A stretch of 64,000 bases of DNA from Galerina marginata (Eukaryota; Basidiomycota; Agaricomycetes; Agaricales; Galerinaceae), in the NCBI GenBank assembly GCA_023014335.1, contig JAECYW010000012.1, forward strand, positions 496,001 through 560,000. Reading direction: 5' to 3'. The position numbers and the translations under genes were made by a program. Below are positions 44,251-55,810 of the stretch, piece after piece. A model generated the notes under the pieces. That model did not search any database. It saw only the letters and a list, made by a program, of their open reading frames with translations, and was not told the origin of the DNA. The first letter of the stretch is position 1. Every line of letters begins with the position of its first letter.

Positions 44251-46755
44251 CGTCACCCGAAGCTTGCCCCCGACTGGCGGTACATTGTGTCAAGCATGAT
44301 CCCAACCCCAGAAGTTCAAAATGTGCGGCCATACAGAGAGAGAGATCTGAAGTGACTGACATCAGATCTGTGCGGCCGCACCCACTCAAGAGAATCTTCA
44401 AGTGTTGGCTTCTTTCAGTTTTGACAAGTTTCTGACTTTTCCGTTGCTATCTTTTGCAAGTGGAATTGATGGCCTAGTCTACACTTCTTTCCACGGAAAG
44501 GTAATGGCGACAAGCTCCATGACTTGGTTCCAAAAGCAGGCCCACAGCGAGGCTTGTCTCTGCTGATCGGACGTGTCCTACTGCGACAATTTGTTCACTT
44601 GTGCGACCTCTCGGAGTAACTACCAATGGACTCTGGTGGACAAAACACGTTGACAGCCACCACTCTGATCAAACGCTACTTGGCTTTGACAGCGCAGAAT
44701 ACCGAGCCATGCTGACTTTGATCCTGCACAATCTGGATTTTCTTCTGTGGATAATGCGCGGTATTTGCCAGCAGCCAGTCAATATCCTGACCATAAGTAC
44801 TTGTATTTCCACCGAGTTCTGACATTCTGCCATTTCAGCTGAGCCTAAAGTGTCTTCCGTAGTCCCGCTTTTGCCTAACGATCTCGCGCTACTGTTATTC
44901 GTTTAGCGAGGAGAGCGCAAACGCGAAAGCTTTTCCAGCATCTACGGACACGTTGCATTTCCGAGGGTGTGCGCCAAAGAGACGACACGGTCGAGGGCAG
45001 TGATGCGTACATTCAGGTGTTTCATTTGATTTTCTGTCGTCGCTTCTGCACTCTTATACTTCGCTCATATCCTCGCGCTAACACGCCATTCTTATCAAAG
45101 GACCATGACGAAGTTGAAAAAAGCTTTGTAGATGCCTCTGTGTTGTGTTATTTGTAAGTCACTTGTTCCTCAGTATCTTCATGATTGCGACAGCGTGCTT
45201 CATCTGCCCCCGTAGGTTGTAGGACTGCATTGAAAAGCACTCCGCTGGCCGTGTTCAACGTTAAACCTCGCTCAACTTGATTTGTGAGCATTTGTGAGCA
45301 TTTCTAGAGGTCCTTACCATTATAGCTCGCCGCTCAATCAAGCCCGTGCCTCTTGAGGCTGTATGCACCGTCACATTCCATTGGCTGTCCTACTGCCTGG
45401 AGTGGAAGACGAGAGGTTTGGGATCCGATCAATCTTAAGCTCTATAAACGACAAGAAGAAGGTGCATGAGAGGCGGGTCGAGTAGTCGAGGAAAAAAGCT
45501 TATGGATCCCTGTTCAGTGCCGGCTTGATTGACGACTAGAACGTGGCACAAATTGGGCCACTTGGCCAACCTGAATTAGGCGGCGGTAGAAAACTCCGCA
45601 GTTCAATGAGCTTGACTGGTCGGTGCCCAGAACCATGTGGTTCGTTTGGGACTATCGTCGAGAACTTCTGGGACGCCTTCAGGCTTCGGAAAAATTCCTT
45701 GTGCAATCTCGGACCTCGGAATTGTGGCGGCAAGCCCCCAGCAGACATCCCTGAATAAATATCCCTTACATACTTTGAGACTTGCATACGCTGTGTCGCC
45801 TCCGGCTACTTACTGTAACGCGCAAATACGATGACCGTCGGAGATTTCTGCTTCTACGAGTAACAGGTACACGAATGGAAAGGAAGGAAACCTATGGTGG
45901 TGGGAGACCGATCCCGGAATCGATCTAGGGCGTAACTCCAGCCTCGTATAGCAAATTTTACAGTTGGAGAACCCGTGTATCTGGCTCTGCAACATACCGT
46001 TTAAGGAACGGTGATGGCGCCGGCGCTGGTCAAGGCGCCGCAACCTGGACTGGAGGAGCTTAAAAGGTCGGTGTTGTCATACCACTCAGCAAACTTTTAA
46101 AAGGCATCGCAGATTTGTTGGGAAGATTTTTTTTGTAACAGGTAATGTCGAAATCCACTTGGCTGGTTGCACCCCGACTGCCGATCATGATGGCAAGGAC
46201 AAAAACGAATGGAGTGTTGGAGATCTATATTTTTAGCTTCTCCGTCCACCGATGGGCTGTCTATTTTCTCGTAAGAAATGACCAGACGTTTGGCTGTTTT
46301 GCGTCAGGAAAAATTAATATCCCAAGACCGGGGTAAAAGTCGCTCGCGTCGTCCCACGTGACAAAAATTTGACCCCCACCTCTTAATCACTGGAGTAATG
46401 GAGTAAGAGTTCAAGGGAGCTTGCAGTGCATAGCTTCTAACCTGAGAGATAATTACTCATGTGATGCATAAAAAGGTCAACGCAGCGACCCTGGCGCCGC
46501 TACAGAACCCCGAGAAGCTGAGGAAAAGCATGGGCGCTTAATTTAATCTCAGATGAATTCCTGGGTTTTGTGAGGACTTCGGAAGAGAGCGGTTGACTTT
46601 GAAGGAGAAATAAATCAATCCTGAATAAACCAATGCTTCAGCCTTAGAATCGTGGGGTGGGACGGGTGAACCAACTTATCAATGAAGATCCAGGTACAGT
46701 CTAAGTATACCTGGTACTAGTAAATACGGACCGCGGCGCTCATCGTTTGCTATTT
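44251..46755. other. Accessory region without a confident gene
   Basis: About 2.5 kb of short ORFs in all frames with no recognised motif. It may contain further decayed NLR sequence. A 10-bp tandem duplication lies at 45281-45300 and a GC-rich near-palindrome (ggcgccggcgct... aaggcgccg) near 46017-46040. Confidence 0.4.
45281..45300. repeat. Exact 10-bp tandem duplication
   Basis: tttgtgagca occurs twice head to tail. Minor slippage product in non-coding DNA. Confidence 0.85.
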
Positions 46756-47805
46756 TTAATGCGAAGACTCCAACATCACGCACTCTATAAGACGCTTAAT
46801 TGTTTCCAATCCTTCTTTGGCATCGACCTCATGGAATCTGTTTGAAAGGATCTCTCGATATCTTGGAGTTAGCAGGTTGACGGCATCGATCAGACCCCCA
46901 GCCACAGGAGCGACAGCGTGGGCTTGTTCTCTCGGAGAATTATTTGGGACCCGGAACACCTAAGTTGTCCCAATTGACACCTGTGAACATAAATGACAAA
47001 CCCGCAGGCTCTTTGACGAAGTCGTGTTGTCGAGGAGTTATTGTCAGAAAGACGGCATGACGACTGAAAAAAAAGACCATTGACAAGTTTCATCGTTAAC
47101 TTAATGTCATCCCCAAACCTCGTGATACTCATACTCACAAAAAAGACATTTTTTGGAGTAACTAAGAAACTTGGAAATTGGGAGCTTGCGAACTGTCATA
47201 CCCTCTCGGAATGTTAGTCGTCCCCAGCAAAGATTTGACACTTATTTGGTAGTATGCAGAGCCTCGGCATCAAATCGGCAGAGATATAACCACTTGGAAA
47301 TTTATGCAATAATAGAAACCGCAGACGGACAAATGAAAACGACAATGCGCAGTATGGACTCGTCATCTCAGCAATCTCCCTCCTCAATGATCGGGGAAGG
47401 TCGCAGGTGGTACACTTTTTCAAGGGAAGCGATTGATGCTTGCTCAGATAATGATAGGTACGCCATGACTCTATGTTTTGATTTCGCAGGATCTCAGTTA
47501 ATTTTAGTCGTCCGCGCTCACCATTATCTCAGTTCCTCCATAGGTCTCAGGACCTACATACAAAATAGCCACTTTAATTTGTTTAGCATTGCCAGTGGAT
47601 GGTGTACCGACCGTGGGCGTTGTTTTTACAAGCAAATTAATAGAAATCGAAGTTATGGAGGCAGAAAGGTCCAAGGACAAACCAATCATCTGGATATATG
47701 TGTGTTTCATGACGCGTACGCCCGCAACCTTGAAGAATCCACTAAACTCAAAGGGTGTGAATATATCACCATCTATAGCAGCAACCCCATTTGGTGATGT
47801 GTTGC
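46756..47805 (-). CDS. Unrecognised minus-strand gene or gene remnant
   Basis: No family recognised. Several minus-strand segments look protein-like and carry good splice sites. Exon 47805-47522 follows a ttgaacag acceptor and encodes FTPFEFSGFFKVAGVRV... KQIKVAILYVGPETYGGTE, ending at a gtgagc donor. A second piece near 47458-47340 has VYHLRPSPIIEEGDC then an in-frame TGA and SILRIVVFICPSAV. A third, after a gtgagtat...tttttttcag intron (about 47066-47140), reads VFFRHAVFLTITPRQHDF and AGLSFMFTGVNWDNLG. The frame then shifts to REQAHAVAPVAGGLIDAV, TPRYREILSNRFHEVDA and a stop at 46756. The stop and shift suggest a pseudogene, or exons I have not placed. A 208-codon plus-strand ORF (47171-47797) overlaps it and is less protein-like. 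Confidence 0.35.
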
Positions 47806-47998
47806 CTGTTCAAGTTCGTAAGGCAGCGCTTCGCACGTGGCACTTCTGTTCGGTCTTAAGATTCTTATGCCATTGTCTTCCATCGTCCCTGGTCAGTCGT
47901 TTTCGTAACATGTAAGCACCAACACACTTCTAATTACAATTGAGCCAAACAGCAGGCTAGATCTATAAAGTGGTCGTAGGGACCCAAAATATTGCAAA

Positions 47999-50402
47999 AT
48001 GTCCCTTTTGATACCTCTGCCCACATCATTATACACTAGTCTCAACGGCCCTCAATCGTTAGCGTAGAAGATTTTCTTCCAGGTAAGCACTTTAAAGAAA
48101 CACCATTCCTTTGTTGACGGTTGAACATCTAGGGTTAAACTAGACTGCACCCTAGACTGCACTCGTACGAGCTCACACACCAAGCACCAAGCTTTGATGT
48201 CGACCCAGAGGCCTGTTCTCTTAATTCGTATACCAGTCAACCTGATACTGATTGACATTTGGCAACAGACCTTTCCTGAATATGTTTGCCCTAATTATCG
48301 GAATCGACGACTACGAATCACGACACATTCCGCTCCTCCGCTTTGCGGTATCGGATGCTTCGTCAGTCAGGGACTATTGCCGGAACGACCTCAAGGTGCC
48401 GGAGGGGCATATTCACGTCTTGCTAAACAAATCAGCGTCGCGATCAAGGATTATCGATGGATTCCTGAAGCTTAAAGAAGACAGCCGCATACGACGCGGT
48501 GATCCGATTCTCATTTATTTTGCCGGCCATGGTAGTGAAATGACATCCCCCCCGGAGTGGGAAGCAGGGAGCCTCGATGGGAAGATTCAACTTATTGTGC
48601 CACAGGATTACTCTTCGACTCGGCCAAAGCAGATCAGCGGTATACCAGACCGTACAATCAGCGCTTTGCTCGAGAAAATATCGGAAGTCAAAGGCGACAA
48701 CATCGTGCGTTCTGACTGGTTATGTTGAGCTAATTCTGTCTAACCAACCGACAGACAGTGATACTTGATTGTTGTCATGCTGCATCTGGAACCAGAGGTC
48801 TATCAAGCAGCTACGTCCGCTCCGTTCATTTGGGATCACGTATCATGGGTGATCTCGATAAAGACATTTGGGAGGAGCATCCGCGAGTTAACCTCAAGCC
48901 TTCCAGAGCTATGCGTGGAGCGCTGACAACTCACATACTTCTCGCTGCAAGTAGCGCCGACCAAGAAGCCAGAGAAACCAATGGCTATGGTCATTTTACC
49001 GCTGCACTTCTCAAATTGTTCCGGACTGTACCACTCCACCACTTACGATATTGTGACATCCTATCACGTATGGATCAAATAAAAGGGTATGAACACCATT
49101 TATTCAATTAAAGCATTAACTGAGCCAGATTTTGTTTCCCAGTCAAGACCCTCAGTGTGAAGGCGTGCACCAGGGGAGGCTCGTATTCAGCACTGCTGTT
49201 CCTCCCTTGGGTCCATTCCCAGTGAGCTTGAAAGGCGCAAGCCGTCAGGACCAGTTTATTCTACCTCTAGGCACCGCTCACGGTGTTTCTATTGACGCCG
49301 AATTTGCAGTCCATCGAAAGACGGACCACGCTTACCAAAATCCCATCGGCCATTTGGCTGTGGAGGCAGTGACGTGCTTCACTGCCACCGCGAAGTCCCT
49401 TTCTGAGGTCTCCGCCTGCATGCACAGCCTGGATGAGGCGCTTGTAATCCAGACGAAGGCGGGAAGAAAGGACCCACTTCCAGTTTTTCTTGTCCCGTGC
49501 GAACCGCAACGGGATTTTGCTTCTTGTTCTACTTTGGTGGAAAATACCAGGAGCGATCCAGATCTTCAAAATATAGTTTTCGTGGATACCCCCGATCATG
49601 CGCTTCTTGATGTCGCTGTCGCGAACAGCGAAGCCGTGCTGCGGGTTCAGGACAAGGATGCCCTCCGACATGGCTTCGACTCCCAGTCGATCTGCATTCG
49701 CACGCCCATCGACCAGCTGGCTGGAGTTCTGAAGAATGCGTCGTTTTATTACTCAGAACTCCGTCGTATCAACCGGGCTCCTGCAATTACCAGCATGATC
49801 CAAATAGAGTTCTATAAATTGGAAGCCGTTCGATCCTCCTTTCCAGATGTTGACCTACCGGATTTGTTGCCCGTTGGCAAGAATTTGTACCACAACAACG
49901 CCGTTGAACTTGCGGCGGAACCTGGCTCACTATATGGCGTCAAGTTAACCAATAACGGTTATTGCGACTTATACCCCAGCATTTTATATTTCGACAATAG
50001 CGATCTCAGTATCGGTAAGTCATTACAATCACCAGCACACTTTTTATAGCGCCTCCCTGATTCTCCTACAACCCTACAGCCACAGTCTACGACACTCCTT
50101 CCTCCGGAACCTATATTCTCGACGTCCCCTTGAAAAAAGGCGGTGGAACACTCGCTGTCGGTTATGGTTCCGGGGGACGCTCACCCCTTCGCTACAAACT
50201 CAAAAATGGGGAGAACATCAGCGTCGGCTTTCTCAAGATATTTTTGTTCACCAGGCCGATAACTCCCTCCGCTGTCCCAGAATCGTATCCTTCGAGACAT
50301 ACCTGGGGTACTATTGTTTTTCCGATTGTCTGTCGTCGCCGCCGTGACACGAAACTGACACAATTTGCCCAAACAGCGGTAAGTAACACAGTTGCGGCTT
50401 GA
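47999..50402 (+). CDS. Caspase-like protease, family member F
   Basis: About 673 residues. Exons 48269-48704, 48755-49086, 49143-50014 and 50080-50402 are secure. The leader exon 47999-48057 (MSLLIPLPTS...) is inferred from the phase-2 join shared by A, B, D and E; otherwise translation may start at ATG 48282 (MFALIIGIDDY). The catalytic His is in IYFAGHGSE; the Cys is in TVILDCCHAASGTRG at the start of the next exon. p10-like LLAASSADQEARE has Ser in place of the usual Cys of AAC. Then DPQCEGVHQGR, GTAHGVSIDAEF, YGVKLTNN, ILYFDNSDLSI, GGTLAVGYGSGG and GFLKIFLFTRPI. It lies 12 kb from E, beyond the NACHT relic, and adjoins the VHS-GAT gene convergently. It has no extra tail. A gtaagt within the last codons (about 50380) may be an unused or real donor. 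Confidence 0.89.
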
Positions 50403-50777
50403 CAGGCGGTGATGCGACATACTCACACACAACGCGCCTTCTAGTCCAAAAAGCTCCAAGAAATAGGTTCTAGAGGACTGACGATTGATCGTACAATGCA
50501 ATTCAGGCGTCACGCTGCCCCAACCGATAAGCTGGGCCTTATTTGCGTTGCGGCCTTAATCTACTTTACCGCCAGGTTCCTTAGTCGAGACACTGCTACT
50601 GGAGTGCAAACCTAAAAGCAGTGTGCATAGCTTTAGCAACATGTCATGTAATAAGTATACGACGACCGTTCGTTCGTGCGGTAAATTATATAAGGGTATA
50701 TGTATAATCCAGTGAAAAGCTCCAGACGCCCTAAATCCAAATCCGAACTATTTTAACATCAGGACGGGAGAAGACCG
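50403..50777. other. Intergenic region between convergent genes
   Basis: 3' flanks of caspase-like F and the VHS-GAT gene. Nothing else recognised. Confidence 0.6.
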
Positions 50778-53700
50778 TTAATGCGCGCCATTAGTAGTAA
50801 CAGGAGTCAGGGCGGCAGCGTCCATCCCCATCCCAGCCCCAGTTCCAGCCTCCGCCTGCCACTGCCGCGTCCGCTCGGCAACGGCGTCGTATACATAGTG
50901 CACAGAGTGGTGGTTCCAGTGAGAAGCTGGGTCGTTCTCGTCGTCCGACTCTGGATCGCGGTCCTGGACTGGTGCGAAGTGGTTATCTTTAGAGGAAGAA
51001 TACATGTCGTCTGTGTCGAAATGTGCTGTTAAAATTATCATACAAAAATCAGCTCATCTTTCAAGCAAGGACAAAATCAAATCACGAAGGACTCACGTCC
51101 AGCAACGACTTCTGGTTCGATAAGTTTCCTCTTCCCAAGCGCCTTCGCACTGGGTTTCGGCGCGTACCCGCCCTCGTCCTGATCGTCCTCACCAAGCCCC
51201 GCAGGATGAAACGATCCCGAGTCGTGGTACACGTGCCCATTCGTATGCCCATACCCGTACGCTCCCTGATGCTGGTCCAAGCCGGGTGACGGCGTTCTAG
51301 ATTGCTGCGACTGCGACGACACCTGAGCCGGGGAGCGCGGGCCATGCGGTGCGGCGGGTGGCGGTGCGAGGCCGGGGCCGAGGCTCTGTCCCATGGGCAT
51401 GCCTGCACCTGCACCTCCGCCGGGTCCGGCCATGTAGTGCTGGTCGAGCTCGTCGGAGATCGGGAGGTGGTTTGGGCGTGGTTGGGCAATGCTGGGGTAT
51501 TGCTGTGGGTAGGCGTTGGGGTTGAGGTGGTATGGTTGTTGTTGCTGGTAGTAGTTGAGTGGCGAGTTTGACCGGGATGGAGGTGATGGTGTGCGCGATG
51601 ACGAGTCTCCGCCTAAGGCACTGTCCGCTGCTGATGATGTCGACAGTTCTGCAGCTATCCGGTCGCGTTGCTATATACCAATAACAGGTCAGCACTCAAC
51701 AATAACCGAAACCAAAAAAGCCTTACCCTTCTATCCATCCTCATTTCCTTCCGACTCTTCTCCTCCGCCCTCCTCTCCATCGCCACCCTCTCCAGATCCT
51801 CATACTGGCCCAACGCGCCAACCAACTCCTCATTCGCCGCCAACAGCGCCGCGAGCAGCTTCTCCTCCTGTGTCAAGTCGTCCGGCGACGCCGAGCGGTC
51901 CTTCACCGCCAGCGTCGTGTTAAGATCGTTCGAGAGCGTGCGTTTCCGTGCGTGCCGTTGGTTCTGCTGGTTCTGTTTCGAGCGTTCGGCGCTGGCGCTT
52001 GCCCAGGGTATTTGGGCGAAGATGAGCTCTTGCGAGGCGCGGGATTTGATGTAGAATTCCTGATGGCGGAAGAATGAATAAAGAGTGGTTAGCATATTTT
52101 CCATTTGGGTTGGAAAAGTATTCAGAATATAAATTCAAAATTCATCCAGACAAGCACAGGATACAACTGCAGGGCCTGGACATTCTGATGGGTAGTTAAA
52201 ATCGCCGGCAAGTCGTTTGGATTCTGCCAACCGATTTCCAATTCGAGTGTCACAAGGCGGGCAAAGTCCCGACAGTCTGCCGGCAGGTATAAACTTTTAA
52301 CCCCTCATCAAGAGAGTCCGGTCGCCGCGGTGTACAGGTTGGCGGTGTGATCAACGAAACCCCAGGCCCGCCAACCACCAGAAAACAAAACAAACAAGAA
52401 AACAAGAACTCACCTTGATAATCTCCTGCTTCTTCAGATCCTCCGGTCTAGCAGCGACCAACGCCTGCGAAAGCAGGCTCGCATTCCCCTGCCCGATCTT
52501 GCACTCCTGGAAGAGCCGGCGCATGTCCTCTTCAGGCGGGATGATGCGGTTTCGTGTCGGGGATTTACGGTCTCGTTTTTTGATGGGGAAGTTCTGTAAG
52601 CAACAAAAGGTTAGAATGAGAGATGCAAAGTGAGAATAGGAATGGGAGTGGGAATGGGAATGGAGGACGTACACCAGGAGGAGTGAGCGGCGCCGAGTCC
52701 AGCCCGGGGACAGGGCTCGGTTCTTGGTATGCGACGATGGGGATGTTGAACTTGGGCGTGTCGTACCCCGATATGCGGCCTGAAGTGGGCGGGTGGAACA
52801 TCGCGTCGTCGGTGTCGAATGGGACGCCCTAGAAAAGGAAAGGAAGGCGTGGGTTAGTTGGTGGTGTTTGTTGGGTATGTCGTGTGGAATGGAAATGAGA
52901 AGAATGAATGAATGAATGAAGATGAGAGGCAGTATGAAGATGACGGTCTGATAGGGTAATGGTAGATCCAGACTCGAACTCGGAGAGGCACCAGGAGAAC
53001 AGGAGGAAGGATGGAAGGGAATGGAAGGGAAGGGAATGGAAGGACCCACCTCGTCGGGTTTGTCGAATGGTTTGACGCGTCTCCAGAGACCTTTGAATCC
53101 ATCTCTATCATGGGCTTTCTCTACAAATACGAGAATATCAGTCAGAAAACTGTCGCATGTTTGTAACAAAATAAAACAAATAAAAAGAATGAAAGACGGG
53201 ATACGACAGCAACCCTGACAAAGAAACCCGAGGCAGACAATTACAACAAACCAAAACGAAACGCTGACAAGAAAGCAAGAAAGGAAAAGGAAAAGGACAA
53301 GGACACGTACTACTCCCACTAGCATACGCCGCAGCCGCGACGACCTCAAGGAGCCTCTCCCTGACCACAGGAGACGTACGGGACGAAGAGAGCAGGTCCT
53401 CGAGGGTGTCGAGGAACTTGCGCGACGTGGACTGGGAGATGAAGATGTCGGAGGAGTTGCGCAGCATTATCGCCCATAGCTGGAGGTTGTAGTCGTGTCA
53501 TTTGAGGTTGAGGTTACGTTGAGATTGAGGTTGAGATCGATATTAAAATTAGGCAAGATTACCGATCAGGGATCAGAAAGCAAGTGAGATAGATAGCATG
53601 ATAGGCGGCTGATCAGTGATCGTGATGCAGGGTTTTTAGGTGAGGAAGACGTACCCTTGCTGCTGAGAGCTGTGCTGGGGGCTCTCCGTACCTAGAAGGG

Positions 53701-55012
53701 ATCATAGTTAGGTATGCCGTGTTAATTAATTAACAGATTAAATTGAACAACGTTTCTTTCAAAGAAGGAAGAATAAAGGAGAGGAGGAGGAATACATACT
53801 TGAATTCTCGTCGTAGAGCACGGACGGCTTCTTTCGCGTTCACCTCGTTGGCAGAAGCGCGTTCGCATACCTCGAGGACGAGGGACCAGTCTTCCGAGGC
53901 CGTGGCGGTGAGGTAGCCTAGAAGGAAGAATATCAGTACCGTAATCGACGCAGATCCTCAGGTAAGTGGACTCACCGATCATACGAGTAAGCTCTGCCTG
54001 GCTGTCGTCGTCTCGTCTCAACTCTCGTCCTCGGTCAAGATCATACATACGTTCCTTCTCCCTGGACGAAGGCACCTCTCGTCCCTGCAGTTCTCTCTCC
54101 CTCTGCATCTGCAACTCCCTTTCCTTGTCCTTGTCTTTATCCTTATCCCGTACACCCCAAAAACTCCTCTTCTTTTCTTTCTCCTTGCCTTTCCCATCCT
54201 GGCCATCCACCAACAGCTCCCTCTGACTCTGATTCTGCATCGCCTCACGATACTCCCGCTCTCGATGCCCGCTCTCCGACACCGTCCTCCGCTCCTCCGA
54301 CATCGATCGCGGGCCCGCTCCAAGAGCATCAGCAGGCCGTGGCGGTTCCAGCGCGCGCAGGATGCCCAAAGCCACAGGCGCACTGGGCTGCGACGCCTTT
54401 TTCCTCGGAGCGACAGCCGTCATGTACGCGTCGCGGTCGCGGTCCCGCTCTCTCGCATGGTGCCGGATGAGCTTGTTGGGGTTGGTGGTGGAGGAGGAGA
54501 TGTTGGTCACCGCGCTCATCGGAGATGCCGATCGGGGCGGAGCGGGGCTGGCGAGCGGGGGGCCTATTCCTCCGCCCGTGCCTGGCGGCAGAGAGCCATA
54601 GGAGGAGGTGCGAGATGGGCCTTTGACGGACGGCGGGGGGTGCGGGTTGGTTAGGAGTGCGGAGTCGGCGAGGGCCGGGACGACCTCCCAGCGCTCCTCG
54701 TCTATCCCGATAGCTGGTTGTTGGCCTTGGACCTGGGCTTGGACTGGCGGCGGGGGCTGGGGCAGCGGGGACTGGAGCTGGGGCTGTGGCTGGTTCTGGA
54801 TCGGGATTTGGCCTTGGACGATGTGGTTTCCATGGGTGGCCAGGCGTTGGTACAGCGGCGTTTGGACTGGTGGCTTCAGATTTTCCTGCACGCGCCAACG
54901 GATGAATACCAGCGGGATCAGTGAATTCAATGCATCCCACCTCTGAGGCGTAGTCTCTTGAACCAGAGCTCGCCTTGCCGTTCTTTGGCTTGTGCCCGAA
55001 TAACTTCTTCAT
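50778..55012 (-). CDS. VHS-GAT domain trafficking protein with long disordered regions
   Basis: Likely adaptor binding ubiquitin or Arf-type partners in endosomal or Golgi sorting, in the GGA/TOM1/Lsb5 class. ATG 55012 starts MKKLFGHKPKNGKASSGSRD. About 300 residues of Pro/Gln/Arg/Glu-rich sequence follow (for example PQPQLQSPLPQPPPP and KDKDKDKERELQ). The VHS region runs from ELTRMIGYLTATASEDWSLV through LWAIMLRNSSDIFI and FLDTLEDLLSSSRTSPVVRE to DGFKGLWRRVKPFDKPDE. A linker with DTDDAMFHPPTSGRISGYDT precedes a GAT-like helical block: PPEEDMRRLFQECKIGQGNA, AARPEDLKKQEIIKEFY, LTQEEKLLAALLAANEELVG. The C terminus is Gln/Pro/Gly/His-rich and ends TPVTTNGAH. The VHS domain normally lies at the very N terminus, so the long extension is unusual. 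About ten introns, some purine-rich. Confidence 0.82.
52898..53044. repeat. Purine-rich microsatellite cluster inside an intron
   Basis: On the plus strand (gaat)n runs near 52902-52920 and interrupted ggaatggaaggg units at about 53007-53044 lie within an intron of the VHS-GAT gene, giving a strongly strand-biased purine tract. Likely unstable in length. Confidence 0.75.
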
Positions 55013-55810
55013 ACGAGTCTGCTAGACAGCCCGTGCGCTTCTACCTGCGGTTTTTTGGGAGTAGAGAGGAGAGAGAGGGCGATGCCAACGCCAACGCCGC
55101 CAACAACTGCACTGCGGTGTAGAGGCTGTACATACGTTACACCACCACGTGAACATCCAACCACATATCAGATAAGATCCGTTTGATTCGCTGCTGCATC
55201 TCAACTCCTACCACCACCACACTACGTTTTCCGGCGCCCTTCGTGGCCTGCATTTCAGTTCTTTTTGACGTTGACTTCGTTTTGGGTGCGAGGCTAGTTG
55301 TCCTAGAGCGACAGTTATAGCGGTCTCAAGTTGTGCATCCTCTCGCCGGTTGGGTCGGGATTGTTTTGTGGTCCTATATTACGCACCATCAATGCAAGCG
55401 GGCATCACTTGCGGGTGCTCTCAAGGTGCTCTGTTCGTCACTTTTCGATGATTACGACGTATCGTATTTGGTTCTGTCTTATGCTTCACCATCACAAGCA
55501 GGCACCACTTGGGGGCATTGTTCGTCGTTGCTCGATGATTGCTTCAGGATCGTGCTGTGAACGTTGATGATGATCACTCGCGGCGTTGCGATTGTTTTAG
55601 AACAAACTTTATGTAATGCATTCCATTCGTGTTTAAGGACCGAAACCTCATGGGCAACGTACTGAATCCTCACAAAGCCTGTTGCACACGCGAAAGGGAC
55701 GGGAACCTCGTGTCGGATGGTATAACTCTGGATGACCAGCAGGCGCTATATCCAACCCAATACTCCGTGTCATATCTCGTACTCGGACAAGAAAATTATA
55801 TTGTCCTAAT
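55013..55810. other. Divergent intergenic region between VHS-GAT and GTPase genes
   Basis: It holds promoter sequence for both genes and an imperfect 100-bp direct repeat (see separate entry). No coding content is recognised with confidence. Short ORFs at 55331-55567 arise from the repeat. Confidence 0.5.
55395..55560. repeat. Imperfect direct repeat, period about 100 bp, two copies
   Basis: caagcgggcatcacttg (from 55395) and caagcaggcaccacttg (from 55495) begin two copies. Each is followed by tgttcgtc... cgatgatt, at about 55431-55452 and 55518-55540, with partial divergence. It could be a duplicated upstream control region of the GTPase gene or a relic tandem repeat. Confidence 0.6.

Noticed and set aside
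47171..47797. 208-codon plus-strand ORF
   Set aside because: It begins at TTG, has no family motif, and overlaps minus-strand segments with better coding character and splice sites.
52351..53349. 332-codon minus-strand ORF rich in Phe, Leu, Ser and Val
   Set aside because: It reads through introns of the VHS-GAT gene; only short parts coincide with real exons. The hydrophobic stretch is intronic pyrimidine-rich sequence.
54329..55012. 227-codon frame beginning MKKLFGHK
   Set aside because: Only the first about 40 codons are exon 1; the remainder is the wrong frame of the next exon, which instead reads VQENLKPPVQTPLYQRL.
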